From the NCBI GenBank assembly GCA_963697355.1, contig CAVONV010000035.1:1-64000 (forward strand): a stretch of DNA of 64,000 bases. The letters run 5' to 3'. The translations under genes and the position numbers were made by a program. This DNA is from CAVONV01 sp963697355 (GTDB taxonomy: Bacteria > Acidobacteriota > Vicinamibacteria > Marinacidobacterales > DATDRI01). Of this stretch, positions 51,116-63,120 are shown in pieces. A model generated the notes under the pieces. The model ran no database searches. It was not told where the DNA came from and saw nothing but the letters and a program-made list of their open reading frames with translations. Numbering within the stretch: position 1 is the first letter of the stretch; every line of letters starts with the position of its first letter.

Positions 51116-51814
51116 CTACCAAATCCCCGGCAGCAATCGATTCTGGACGCGCTCCGCGTACTCAACATAGCCCGGCAACTTCGCTTTGAGCGTCCGATCT
51201 TCGAGGGCTGTGCGTACGATGAACAAGACAACGATACCGGCGCTCGGTATCAACGCCCACCATGACCCAAAAACTAGGGGCATCGAGAGCGCGGCTAGAA
51301 TGACGCCGACATACATGGGATGGCGAACGTACCCGTAAGGTCCCTTCGTCACCACTCTGTGGCCGCGATCCTCTTGTATACGAACCACACGAGACGTGTA
51401 GGTATTCGTGAATAGGACCCACCAAATCGCAGCCGAAGCTCCAATGAGCAAAACCCACCCCCAGACATGGATACTCGACGGCATGGAAGACCACTGGAAC
51501 CGCCCCGCATCGAGCCCGGCAACGACCAAGAGTGTGACCACGAGTAGACCATAGATCCTCAAAATCGTACGATCCCAGCTTTCAACGTTCTCTGCAACTC
51601 CAGTCCGTTCCTTGATGAGCTCGGGGTCCTTTCTCCAAAGCACCAACGACAGAATCGTGATGGACGAAAGGGCAAAGATCAGAAACGCCCACCCCGCGAC
51701 CCAATCCCACCGCCCGGCCGGCACAAACAACAGAGCGACAAAGAGAACCACGCTCAAGATTCCTCGCAGAATGCGCTTCCCCAACGAAGGCACTGCGACA
51801 GCTTCTTCTTTCAT
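51116..51814 (-). CDS. ICMT/PEMT-like membrane methyltransferase, paralog 1
   Basis: A 232-residue integral membrane protein with about five helices and the isoprenylcysteine/phospholipid methyltransferase core GPYGYVRHPMYVGVI plus the later ALEDRTLKAKLPGYVEYAER, which together bind SAM and the substrate head group. Bacterial members methylate lipids or small molecules; the substrate here is unknown. A related paralog lies next to it (51899-52621). The two share ESWDRTILRIYG versus GWDRVLGAIMA regions and a common order of helices. Confidence 0.88.
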   Translation of the reverse strand: MKEEAVAVPSLGKRILRGILSVVLFVALLFVPAGRWDWVAGWAFLIFALSSITILSLVLWRKDPELIKERTGVAENVESWDRTILRIYGLLVVTLLVVAGLDAGRFQWSSMPSSIHVWGWVLLIGASAAIWWVLFTNTYTSRVVRIQEDRGHRVVTKGPYGYVRHPMYVGVILAALSMPLVFGSWWALIPSAGIVVLFIVRTALEDRTLKAKLPGYVEYAERVQNRLLPGIW

Positions 51815-51851
51815 AGTGTATTCCCCATTCCTGATTATCTGTCTTTACTAA

Positions 51852-51893
51852 TCGAGTACTCGAGTTCTTGAGTACTTGAGTACTTGAGTACTA
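51852..51893. repeat. 8-bp tandem repeat array, copy 5
   Basis: ATCGAGTA, CTCGAGTT, CTTGAGTA, CTTGAGTA, CTTGAGTA in phase, ending 5 bp from the stop of the second methyltransferase (51899). Confidence 0.8.
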
Positions 51894-51898
51894 TCTTT

Positions 51899-52621
51899 TC
51901 ACCACAAGCCCGGCACCAGTCGATATCGCACGTTTCGCGCATATTCGATGTAACCCTCGAGCTCCTTGTGCAAGGTGCGATCTTCCATGAAGGTCCTCAA
52001 CACCAAAAGCAAGCATGCGAGGACGCTGGGAATGAGGGCCAACCACGAGCCAAGGAAGATAGGGCTTGCTATCCAACTCGAGATGACGCCAACGTACATG
52101 GGATGCCTAACGTGGCGGTAGAGCCCTTCCGTTGCCACCCGATGGCCACGTTCATCTTGTATGCGCACCGTGGTCGCCAGGAAGGGATTTGCGAGCATCG
52201 CCAGGTAAGGAACTACCATTCCGACGGCTAGTGGTATCAACGAGCCCAGCTTCGCCCACAACGGGACGTTCGACCATCCGAAACGCACATCGAGTCCTGC
52301 GACGATCATGTACCCAATCACAAGAGGGGCCATGATGGCGCCGAGAACTCTGTCCCATCCCTTCGTCTTCGAAGACTTGCGGCCCCGCTCATTGATCACT
52401 TCGGGATTCTTGCGGATGACAAAGGTGGTCATCACCGATCCCAAGAAAATCCCACTTCCCAACAGTATCCAAGCTTCGGGCCAATCCATGGTCCCCGCCG
52501 ACGCGAATAAAATAATCCCCGACAGAATGAACCATATGACAACAACCACTAACCGCTTCTTACCCGATCGATCCAAAGTCGGCCTTACTACAGGCTCGTC
52601 CAACAGCGTCCGTTCGACCAT
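51899..52621 (-). CDS. ICMT/PEMT-like membrane methyltransferase, paralog 2
   Basis: A 240-residue protein from ATG 52621 (GGGGGTGAC ribosome site); upstream extension of the frame is not expected. Core: GLYRHVRHPMYVGVISSW, MEDRTLHKELEGYIEYARNV and ending RYRLVPGLW, nearly parallel to paralog 1 (RLLPGIW). It is shielded on the 5' side by an AT-rich divergent promoter region shared with a ribbon-helix-helix gene, so that regulator probably controls it. Confidence 0.88.
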   Translation of the reverse strand: MVERTLLDEPVVRPTLDRSGKKRLVVVVIWFILSGIILFASAGTMDWPEAWILLGSGIFLGSVMTTFVIRKNPEVINERGRKSSKTKGWDRVLGAIMAPLVIGYMIVAGLDVRFGWSNVPLWAKLGSLIPLAVGMVVPYLAMLANPFLATTVRIQDERGHRVATEGLYRHVRHPMYVGVISSWIASPIFLGSWLALIPSVLACLLLVLRTFMEDRTLHKELEGYIEYARNVRYRLVPGLW

Positions 52622-52639
52622 GTCACCCCCTTCGCTCAG

Positions 52640-52768
52640 GAGAGTCATTGCCAGCTTTCTCACATATATAATCAGCGCGCGTCGTATATATGTCAATATA
52701 CTATTTGCATTAATTTTATATGCTGATATACTATGGCCATCGTATAAGCATCTACGCTGGAGAGCTTT
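52640..52768. promoter_or_regulatory. AT-rich divergent promoter with operator-like inverted repeats
   Basis: Between paralog 2 (minus) and the RHH gene (plus) the DNA turns AT-rich. GTATAT (52684-52689) and ATATAC (52696-52701) form an inverted repeat with a 6-bp spacer, and a further GATATAC lies at about 52724. These are plausible sites for the RHH protein; the RHH gene has a GGAG ribosome site before ATG 52769. Confidence 0.5.
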
Positions 52769-53083
52769 ATGGAGAAACCGTCGAAAGGCCATTCACTCCG
52801 CCGGATCAGCCTAATGGTCCGAGAGGATCACTACCGCGCACTCGTTGACCGCGGACTCAACGTAAGCGGGCTCCTACGTGATTTGATGGGCGACTACTTG
52901 AGTGAGCACCAAATCACGATCAGCGTAGGCGAAGAAACACGAGGCCTATACGATCAGATCATCGCCAACACGGGCAGTACGGATGAAGACGTGGAGGTGT
53001 ATTTCCGCGAAGCACTCAAGAATCTCTTGAGGGACAAAATCAAATCCATGCAAAAGCTGGAAAAGAGAATGCGCGAGGACTAG
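52769..53083 (+). CDS. ribbon-helix-helix (CopG/MetJ-like) regulator
   Basis: A 104-residue protein. The strand LRRISLMVREDHYRALVDRG and helices LNVSGLLRDLMGDYLSEH form a ribbon-helix-helix DNA-binding domain. The charged C-terminus (TDEDVEVYFREALKNLL) may oligomerise. Divergent from the membrane methyltransferase paralog 2. Likely a repressor of this pair, and possibly of itself. No toxin gene is adjacent, so an antitoxin role is less likely. Confidence 0.75.
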   Translation: MEKPSKGHSLRRISLMVREDHYRALVDRGLNVSGLLRDLMGDYLSEHQITISVGEETRGLYDQIIANTGSTDEDVEVYFREALKNLLRDKIKSMQKLEKRMRED

Positions 53084-53129
53084 AGCAAAGGACACGGCTT
53101 TGTGCGGCTAATCATGTTTGCCGGACGGG

Positions 53130-53186
53130 GTACTCGAGTACTTCGAGCTCTTGGATTCTTGAGTTCTCGAGTTCTCGAGTTCTCTA
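53130..53186. repeat. 8-bp tandem repeat array, copy 6
   Basis: CTCGAGTA, then CTTGGATT, CTTGAGTT, CTCGAGTT, CTCGAGTT and CTCTATT; it ends 1-3 bp from the stop codon of the SPASM radical SAM gene (53188-53190). Confidence 0.8.
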
Positions 53187-53187
53187 T

Positions 53188-54789
53188 TCAGACCTCAATC
53201 GACACCAATCCCCCCGCAGGCTCGACGCCCTTGCAGACTCGGCAGGTCTTCGACTCGAGAACGTTCTGCCACATCTGCTCCCGCATGCGCCGCCATTTGG
53301 GGCTGGTCCAGATCTCCTCGATGGTCTGCTCCTTGACGTTCCCCATGGCAAGTGTGCCTTCGTAGTCGGTACAGCAAACCGTAACGGTGCCGTCCCACAA
53401 GATGACGAATTGCTCATTGGGTGCAGGACAGTATCCATCGACCTCACGCGGTCCGTCCCGAGAATCAATGATGTTCCCCCAGGTGTGAAGCTGCTTCCAT
53501 ACGAGATCGACCCCGGGCAGCAAGGTATATCGTCCGCTGTCCTCATCGTGCTCGAGAAACCGAAAGCCGCCGTTCACGAGATCCATATTGTGAGGAGTCT
53601 GTGGGAGCCCGTACTTTCTCTCGATAGACCGTGCAAAAGCTATCCACTCCAACAAGACACGACTCGCACGGGACTCCTCGCCAACGATCTGCAGATGACG
53701 CGAGCCGACCGTGTTCATCACATCGAGCTCGATGTAGGTGCCTGCGGCAAGCGCCACCTTTCGCTCGACCGCCATCTGGACCTTTTTCATATAGAGGTCG
53801 AAGGTCAATTTCTTGTTGATGGCCTTGCGCGTCTCGAAGGACTCTTCATCCGGAGTCTGATAGCTCAAGATGAGATTGGTGAGGCCGGCCTTGTACAGCC
53901 CGTCCACGAGCTCGGGAGTCAACATGCTGCAGTTCGTGTTGAGCTCGATGGGGATTCCTTTGGACTCTGCATAGGAAACGATATCGACCAACCGATAATG
54001 CAAGGTAGGCTCCCCCATTTGGTGGAGCTTGACCGGATAGAGCGGCCCCAACCGGTCCTTGTCTTTGGCAATCATGTCGAATATTCGACAAGCCTCTTCG
54101 TAGCTCATCTTGCCCCGGTGGCGCTCCATGATCTCGTCGGGGCAAAACGTGCAGTGAAAGTTGCAGACGTTGGTGAGCTCCACGAACATCCACCATATCG
54201 GGTACACCCGATGGGGAGACTTCCTTATGGAAGGTAGCGGTGCCTCGGTTTGGAACCGATCCATGCGCGTGGGCAACTCGGTAGAGACGGCTACCGTCGC
54301 AACGAAGAAGTCTTGCCTCAGCTCGAGCCTGAAACTCGCATCTAGGTTTTGGAACCGGTCGATTGCGAAGTCCTCGACAACGAAGAGACACCGTCTCCAG
54401 GAAGGCTCCTCGGTCTTGACACCGTCCCAGAGCTGCTTTGCCTCTTTGTACAGACCGTCATAAGGCGCCGAAGGATCTCGTGAGGCGTACTGCAGCCTAA
54501 ACGTCCCGTAGTGGGTTCCAAAGTACTCGATCTCGATGACCACCCGATCGCCCAATCGAGCCCGGAGATCGGATCCAACCCGGAAGTAAATGTATTGGGA
54601 CCACCGATCGGGTGTGGCACCGAGGCGGCCTCCTTTGTCGACGAGCTCGTAACGACCGTCACCCTCGTTGACCATTTGGAGTGCCCCGTCGGGACTCTTT
54701 CCAGGGCACACTTCCAGCTTGGTGCCAACTTCGGTGCCTCGGCCAAAGTGCCCCAGCAGTGCTCCCACCCTATCCAAAATAGTGGCCAT
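53188..54789 (-). CDS. SPASM-type radical SAM enzyme with N-terminal beta-domain
   Basis: A 533-residue protein. Residues 1-190 are not of the radical SAM fold; GRLGATPDRWSQYIYFRVG and VIEIEYFGTHYGTFRLQY suggest a carbohydrate-binding-like beta-sandwich. From about 200 a radical SAM core begins: ELTNVCNFHCTFCPDE with CxxxCxxC, and GEPTLHYRLVDIVSYAESKG. The SPASM-type auxiliary cysteines are in DGYCPAPNEQ, TVCCTDYEG and KTCRVCKG. SPASM enzymes modify peptides or dehydrogenate alcohols. No precursor peptide is evident. The gene is upstream of nothing obvious on its strand; guaB and a lipoprotein lie before it. Confidence 0.88.
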   Translation of the reverse strand: MATILDRVGALLGHFGRGTEVGTKLEVCPGKSPDGALQMVNEGDGRYELVDKGGRLGATPDRWSQYIYFRVGSDLRARLGDRVVIEIEYFGTHYGTFRLQYASRDPSAPYDGLYKEAKQLWDGVKTEEPSWRRCLFVVEDFAIDRFQNLDASFRLELRQDFFVATVAVSTELPTRMDRFQTEAPLPSIRKSPHRVYPIWWMFVELTNVCNFHCTFCPDEIMERHRGKMSYEEACRIFDMIAKDKDRLGPLYPVKLHQMGEPTLHYRLVDIVSYAESKGIPIELNTNCSMLTPELVDGLYKAGLTNLILSYQTPDEESFETRKAINKKLTFDLYMKKVQMAVERKVALAAGTYIELDVMNTVGSRHLQIVGEESRASRVLLEWIAFARSIERKYGLPQTPHNMDLVNGGFRFLEHDEDSGRYTLLPGVDLVWKQLHTWGNIIDSRDGPREVDGYCPAPNEQFVILWDGTVTVCCTDYEGTLAMGNVKEQTIEEIWTSPKWRRMREQMWQNVLESKTCRVCKGVEPAGGLVSIEV

Positions 54790-54825
54790 AGAGAAACCTG
54801 TAGCTATCCAAAGAGAGCTGAACTT

Positions 54826-55875
54826 CTAAGACGATTTCCCATCGCGTGGTTGGAACGTTGCAACCATCTCGTCAATCCAGGGCTCGATCTGACGGTAGAT
54901 CGTGTTTTGCGCATTGAACTTGAAAATGAAGCTGGCCTCGCCCCTGACGAAATAGATCGTGCGCTCTAGGTAGTCAGCGAGCTGCGTTTCGACATGGTAG
55001 AGATCGGAGATGGCCTCTCCTTGTCGGATCACCTCATGCGACAGGAGCCGGTAGTTATCTCCCTGCATCTCGGATCGAGCGGAATAGAAACTCTCCAACG
55101 TTACTCCTGGCTCGACCTTGTTGACGTTGATCTCGAGAGTCGTATGGATGGTCGCGCCACCACTCTCCAGAAGAAGCGGAGGACTACGAAAAGCGACGAA
55201 AAGAGAATCTCCCTTACCCATCAGCGCCGTCCGTTCCCACGAACGCGGATGTTTCAAATAGAGTCCAACGTCGGGCCTCTCATAGGTTTCAAAAAAGCGT
55301 GCTTCTTCCACCGAGAGTCCATCCCACATCGCGTCGAGGGCAGACCGGTAAGCATCCATCGTCCCTGGTTCGCCGTGAACATAGATTCCATAGAGCCTGT
55401 CCTCGATGGGTGTCAACATGAGGCGAAACGCCTCCGTCCCATCTTCGGAATGAAAAAACCACGACTTCCCGGCGAATCCGTTGAGCGAATACCCCTGCTC
55501 ATAGGTCACCGTATGGCCCTTTGTGTAACGGTCAGCCAAATCGTCGAGACTCGCACCCGGGGGCAATGGCCCCAGCATCACTTGTGCTCTGATACCCGGC
55601 CGCTCCGGCACATCGACCGAAGCACCGGTGAAGATATGCATCCTGAAACCGGCCTGCCCGCCCTCGTCCGATTTCCATCCCTTGGGAACGGGAACGGAAA
55701 CTTTCAATGTCGGGTTATAGACCGTGATCAGCGTAAAAGGCCTCTGGAGCGAGCAACTCGACAGAAACGCGACGAGGCTCAGTCCCATCAACCAGCCTTT
55801 GGGAAACGTGGTAACCCTCCCAAGGCCCCGGCCGTCGTTATGATGCCAGAACATAAGATCCTCGACTATCGACAT
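54826..55875 (-). CDS. lipoprotein of unknown function
   Basis: I do not recognise the family. From ATG 55875, coupled to the guaB stop (TGATG), the protein has 349 residues; a lipobox is visible in GLSLVAFLSSC, so a later start near residue 30 is also possible. The mature part has two similar-sized halves: TVYNPTLKVSVPVPKGWKSD and, later, RPDVGLYLKHPRSWERTALM, suggesting a duplicated domain. It ends IEPWIDEMVATFQPRDGKSS. It may belong to the PsbP-like/serine-hydrolase-associated lipoproteins but that is not established. Confidence 0.7.
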   Translation of the reverse strand: MSIVEDLMFWHHNDGRGLGRVTTFPKGWLMGLSLVAFLSSCSLQRPFTLITVYNPTLKVSVPVPKGWKSDEGGQAGFRMHIFTGASVDVPERPGIRAQVMLGPLPPGASLDDLADRYTKGHTVTYEQGYSLNGFAGKSWFFHSEDGTEAFRLMLTPIEDRLYGIYVHGEPGTMDAYRSALDAMWDGLSVEEARFFETYERPDVGLYLKHPRSWERTALMGKGDSLFVAFRSPPLLLESGGATIHTTLEINVNKVEPGVTLESFYSARSEMQGDNYRLLSHEVIRQGEAISDLYHVETQLADYLERTIYFVRGEASFIFKFNAQNTIYRQIEPWIDEMVATFQPRDGKSS

Positions 55876-57335
55876 CAGTCCAGTTGATAGTTCGGGGCTT
55901 CCTTCGTAATGATGACATCGTGGACATGACTCTCCTTGTGCCCCGCCGCTGTTATTCGCACAAACCGGGCTCGGGTCTTGAGCTCTTGGATGTTGCTGCA
56001 ACCACAGTAGCCCATGCCCGATCTCAGTCCTCCCACAAGCTGCTGCATGACACCTTGCAAACTCCCCTTCGACGGAACACGCCCCTCGATGCCTTCTGGA
56101 ACGAGCTTTGAAGATTCCACGCCTTGTTGGGAGTACCGGTCCTTCGTAGCATCACTCATAGCACCGAGCGATCCCATGCCCCGGTAGCTCTTGAATGTCC
56201 GCCCCTGGAAGAGGATGGTCTCGCCAGGGCTCTCGTTCGTGCCGGCGAACAGACTTCCAATCATCACGGAGTCGGCTCCGGCAGCAATGGCCTTCGTGAT
56301 GTCACCGCTGAACTTGATGCCGCCATCGGCAATGATGGGAACACCGCTATCTTTGGCCGCGCGGGTACAGTCCATGACGGCGGTGAGCTGCGGCACACCG
56401 GCTCCAGAGACGATTCTGGTGGTACAGATCGAACCCGGTCCCACACCGACCTTGACGGCATCAGCGCCGGCTCGAATGAGATCCTCGGTACCCTTGGCGG
56501 TTGCGACATTCCCGGCAACGACTTGGACTCCCGAATGCTCTTTTTTCACATTCGCCACGGTCTCGATGACAGCCACGTTGTGGCCGTGTGCGGTGTCCAC
56601 GACGATGGCATCAACTTGCGCTTCCACGAGAGCCCGAGCTCTTTCTAGAGCCGCCTCGCCGACTCCGATGGCCGCTGCACAACGAAGCCGCCCCAACTGA
56701 TCTTTGCAGGCGTTGGGATACTCGGTGGCCTTTTGAATGTCCTTGACGGTAATGAGTCCTTTCAGCCGAAAATCTTCGTCGACGACCAAGAGCTTCTCCA
56801 CTCGATGTTGATGCAGAATCTTCTTTGCATCCTGGAGCGTCGTGCCTACCGGAACAGTGATGAGGTCCTTCTTGGTCATGATCTCAGAAATGGGCAAATC
56901 CATCCGACTCTCGAAACGCAGATCCCGGTTCGTTAGAATGCCCACGAGTTTACCCGCCACGGTTACCGGCACACCGGAGATCCGATACTTCGCCATGACG
57001 CTCATCGCGGCAGATATGGGTTGTTCCGGGGACATCGTTATGGGGTCTACGATCATTCCACTTTCGGACCTCTTGACTTTGTCCACTTCGTCAGCTTGGC
57101 GCTCGGGCGTCAGGTTCCGATGGATGACCCCCATACCTCCAAGCTGGGCGATCCTGATGGCCAGCCGGGACTCCGTCACGGTATCCATGCCCGCACTTAT
57201 GATGGGGATATTCAAACGAATGCCCGTGCTGAATTGGGTCGTGGTGTCAACTTCAGTAGGAAGCACCTCGGATTTCTGAGGCTCGAGCAAAACGTCATCA
57301 AAGGTGAGTCCGATGGGAGGAAGGTCCTTCATCAA
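55875..57335 (-). CDS. guaB: inosine-5'-monophosphate dehydrogenase
   Basis: Oxidises IMP to XMP with NAD, the first committed step to GMP. All 486 residues are conserved: GLTFDDVLLEPQKSEVLPTE, two CBS domains in about residues 95-205 (PISEIMTKKDLITVPVGTTL), the active-site loop GVGPGSICTTRIVSG with the catalytic Cys, and YRGMGSLGAM. It ends with the K site in the usual tail. It is followed by the lipoprotein gene in an overlapping arrangement. Confidence 0.97.
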   Translation of the reverse strand: MMKDLPPIGLTFDDVLLEPQKSEVLPTEVDTTTQFSTGIRLNIPIISAGMDTVTESRLAIRIAQLGGMGVIHRNLTPERQADEVDKVKRSESGMIVDPITMSPEQPISAAMSVMAKYRISGVPVTVAGKLVGILTNRDLRFESRMDLPISEIMTKKDLITVPVGTTLQDAKKILHQHRVEKLLVVDEDFRLKGLITVKDIQKATEYPNACKDQLGRLRCAAAIGVGEAALERARALVEAQVDAIVVDTAHGHNVAVIETVANVKKEHSGVQVVAGNVATAKGTEDLIRAGADAVKVGVGPGSICTTRIVSGAGVPQLTAVMDCTRAAKDSGVPIIADGGIKFSGDITKAIAAGADSVMIGSLFAGTNESPGETILFQGRTFKSYRGMGSLGAMSDATKDRYSQQGVESSKLVPEGIEGRVPSKGSLQGVMQQLVGGLRSGMGYCGCSNIQELKTRARFVRITAAGHKESHVHDVIITKEAPNYQLD

Positions 57336-57415
57336 GAATGTGGCTCCTTCGTCTGTGTTTGAGGGGCTAGCTAGATGCCGGCCCGAAATTCATTGTCCAT
57401 CGCGGATCCCATGGG

Positions 57416-60155
<2,740 letters not shown>

Positions 60156-60189
60156 GAATCACCCAAATAACGAAGCTGATAAACACGCC

Positions 60190-60218
60190 AGTCTAGCAAA
60201 TGCCAAAAAGCGAATCAA
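60190..60218 (-). promoter_or_regulatory. candidate promoter of secA
   Basis: On the minus strand: TTGATT, 17-bp spacer, TAGACT, about 28 nt before the secA start codon. The spacing and boxes fit a sigma-70 promoter. Confidence 0.5.
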
Positions 60219-60427
60219 CCAGGAAGGAAGGCAATCGGGGCACTATCCTCAAAATATGGAAGGAGTTACGAGGAACAAAACCGACATCAGGACGGCGCTG
60301 CCGCAGTTGCAACGCTCATGGGGATATCGCTGGCACCTTTGATGAAGTTGGATGGGGCGAGCCGCAACGGCCCATTGAGGCCTCGGCGAGGCATTTGGAA
60401 CAGAAGTCCTAGCTGGCTTGAAGACGC
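60219..60427. other. intergenic region, no supported gene
   Basis: The remaining spacer between secA and the M23 peptidase. Short open frames in both strands lack homology and ribosome sites; nothing else is seen. Confidence 0.5.
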
Positions 60428-61372
60428 CTAGTCCGTCCCCTTGGCGGTGCTACGCTCCCTCAGCTTAGCATTCAGCGTCGTAGCGTATTCGAGGACATAG
60501 TCGAGCGGGTGAGCCGCTCGGCCGGACACCCACACCTCATAGTGAACGTGTGGGCCTCGACTTCTTCCCGTGTTACCAACGTAACCGATGACGTCGCCAC
60601 GTGCGACCCGTTTCCCTGGACGCGCGTTGAATCGCGACAAGTGTCCATAGAGAGTCATCATGCCGTACTTGTGGTCGACGATGACGGTATTCCCATAGCT
60701 CCCCCGGCGGGCTGCATACAAGACGATACCGTCCGCCGTGGCGACCACGGGCCTGCCAGTGGGTGTGGATATGTCGATTCCAGGATGCCAGTCGGGCGCT
60801 CCCGTGAATGGATCCTTCCGGCGACCGAATGTCGAGGAAAGGTACCCTCGAACCGGCCAAATGGAGGGAGTCGAGGCGAGCATGAGGGTGTTCTGCTCAT
60901 AGAATCGTTCGAGTACCCTGCCTTGATCTTCGAGCGCCGTCAACTCACTGGCCATGACGTCCAGACTCTCCATGACGTGAGTGAAGGCGCTGTCAGAAGA
61001 GACGACTTCACCGGCATCCGGCCCGCCTATTCCCCCGAGAGGCTCACCTGCCACCTCGGTGTCCAAGCCCGCCATGATCGACAGTTTCTTGACGAAATCC
61101 TGGAGCGAGGTCACCCGCTTGGTGAGGTGCTCGGTTGACACCTCGTAATCGAGGTTCTGTTGCCGGAGCTCAACATTCATCTGGCGGAGGCGGCCCAGCT
61201 CTGTCAGCTCCTGATGAAAACGAGCGTACTTGAAAGCCAGCTGACCAGCCAGGATAAGGCTTATACAACCAACGAAACTGATAAGCCCAATCTTAAGAGC
61301 AGACAAATGAAATTTGCGGTACTTCGCGCCCCCGTGGGGGACTAAGATGACGGTATAATTTCGTTTTTGCAT
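60428..61372 (-). CDS. M23-family metallopeptidase with membrane anchor and coiled coil
   Basis: A 314-residue peptidoglycan hydrolase or its regulator. From ATG 61372: a short cytoplasmic start, helix LKIGLISFVGCISLILAGQL, a coiled-coil (LRQMNVELRQQNLDYEVSTE), and a C-terminal LytM domain: GRRKDPFTGAPDWHPGIDIS with HxxxD, and HVHYEVWVSGRAAHPLDYV with HxH. All four zinc ligands are present, so it is probably active, as in NlpD/EnvC-like or DipM-like proteins. It is transcribed toward secA. Confidence 0.93.
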   Translation of the reverse strand: MQKRNYTVILVPHGGAKYRKFHLSALKIGLISFVGCISLILAGQLAFKYARFHQELTELGRLRQMNVELRQQNLDYEVSTEHLTKRVTSLQDFVKKLSIMAGLDTEVAGEPLGGIGGPDAGEVVSSDSAFTHVMESLDVMASELTALEDQGRVLERFYEQNTLMLASTPSIWPVRGYLSSTFGRRKDPFTGAPDWHPGIDISTPTGRPVVATADGIVLYAARRGSYGNTVIVDHKYGMMTLYGHLSRFNARPGKRVARGDVIGYVGNTGRSRGPHVHYEVWVSGRAAHPLDYVLEYATTLNAKLRERSTAKGTD

Positions 61373-61547
61373 ACCACTGACCTTGAGGGACGGACCAAGT
61401 GACATCAGTTAGCAATAAGACCATAGCCTACACATAAAAAACGCCCCTTTGATTACTACAGCCTGGGGAGGGCCGTCAAGTGTAAACTTGAAATGATTGA
61501 TCGCGATCCACCACTGTTATGGGTTCCTTTTGCAAAAGCCATGCCCA

Positions 61548-62913
61548 TCAACGCACGTAACCCAACGTTCTAAGTTCCTTCAAAATATCCTGGTCGATAG
61601 AGCTTGGCCGCGGTTTCCCACCCCGATCTCCCGTGTCGTGACTCGCGACCCAATCGACCGGCCTCGCTGCAAGTAACTGCGGGGTAAGAGCTTCTGTCAA
61701 CACCCGCCCATCCATATCTTTCCCTACGGGAAGTCCCATCAGATAGAGAAGGGTCGGAGTCACATCGAAAACCGTCGGAGCGTTCAGCCGAGCGCCTGCC
61801 CGAACCGGTGGGCCCCATAGGAAAATCACCCCAGGGGGTGCGAGGGTCCCCCCACCCGTGTCCAGTCCGTAATGGTAGAAGCCGTACGGCCGGAACTGAA
61901 AACCGTGATCCGAGACCACGATGACCACCGTGTCGGGCCCAGCCTGCTCCATGAGTCGCCCCAGCCGTCGGTCCTCGTGAACATAGACCGGTTCGAGAAC
62001 GCGCGCATAGGCTTCATTCATGGCTCGTTCAACCTCGGGCGACAGGGGCACGTCGTCTTCCATGAGCTCTTCGAATGTACGTTCTACGAGACGTCGATCC
62101 ATGAATCGCCAAAGGAAGTGCGAGTAAATATCTACATTTCGAAATATGACACCAAAAAGGTCTCTCTGCCCCCGGCTTCGCAACAAATGATGGGCGGTTC
62201 GCTCAATCAGTAGATCTTCAACGAAGTGACCCGCTGAGGCGCGGAACTGACGGGTGAAGTTGTCCGTAGGCCGGAACGTCGCTGCGACAATCTCGGGTGC
62301 AAAGACGGGAATCCCAGAGGCTTGCAGAGAGATTCTCGGCCTCCGCCCGCGTGATATCCCGAAGGGGTGCAAGCTCCTCCACGAGCGACATCGGATAGGT
62401 GACATCTTCCAGAGTGTCGCCTTTCGGTTTGGGATAATGATTGGAGACCATTTCACCCGCGACGACTTCCGTCGGCCAGGTCGCCCACCAGTTTAGAATC
62501 TGGACCGACTTACCGGATCCCGAGGCAATGTTCCACATCGCTTCGGTCCGGCGTACGTTACCTGTCGCGAGCACTTTTTCTCGCTTGTCTTCCGAGAGCA
62601 ACATCCAGTCGATGATGCCGTGCTTTTCCATCCGCTTTCCGGTAGCAATGGAAGTCCAGATAACGACGGACTTGGTGGGCTTGAAAGTTTGACAAGGCCC
62701 GTAGGCTCCCTCTTTGAGCAGACGCGCGAAGTTGGGGAGCCGCCCTTCCTCTATCAAATATTCGAGAAACTCAGGATCAACTCCGTCGAATCCGAGAACC
62801 ATGACCTTATAGGCCGGCTTCCCGTTTGGGCTCGTCTCACCTCGCGTTACCACCGAGTTCAAAGCAAGGAGCACCCCAACGATGACGAGCGCGACGATGA
62901 TGTAGCTTCTCAT
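61548..62913 (-). pseudogene. type I phosphodiesterase/nucleotide pyrophosphatase-like protein, one frameshift
   Basis: An exported alkaline-phosphatase-superfamily enzyme. From ATG 62913 a membrane anchor (SYIIVALVIVGVLLALNSVV) precedes YKVMVLGFDGVDPEFLEYLI and KPTKSVVIWTSIATGKRMEK, which hold the first metal ligands and the Thr/Ser nucleophile. At about 62330 (after DITRAEAENLS) the frame changes; the rest continues VFAPEIVAATFRPTDNFTRQ, then VIVVSDHGFQFRPYGFYHYG with the second metal site, and ends RTLGYVR. The total is about 455 codons, the normal size, so one indel breaks an otherwise complete gene. Confidence 0.85.
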
Positions 62914-63045
62914 ATCGACTTTGCTGGTTCTTTCGGGCGCAAACGTTAATACTACACCAAGAAGGGTGGAATTCAATACTGTTGGAAGAGAGCGAAAGGG
63001 AGGCGGGAAACGGCACGGCGGAGCCTTTGTTTCCGTGGAGAACAA

Positions 63046-63120
63046 GGGAGAATAAAGGAGAAAGGAGTCCGTGTCCGTGCCCGTCCTGCCCGTGCCCGGG
63101 GAAGCTAGTAGACTCCACTG
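63046..63120. repeat. C-rich repeat with AAGCTAGTAG end
   Basis: GTGTCCGTGCCCGTCCTGCC and CGTGCCCGGGGAAGCTAGTAG at 63071-63112. The end CCCGGGGAAGCTAGTAG matches the C-rich element at about 36005-36030 in inverted form and resembles the end at 44575-44590. Confidence 0.6.

Noticed and set aside
60200..60412. 70-codon plus-strand frame upstream of secA
   Set aside because: Lies over the secA promoter, with no homology or ribosome site.
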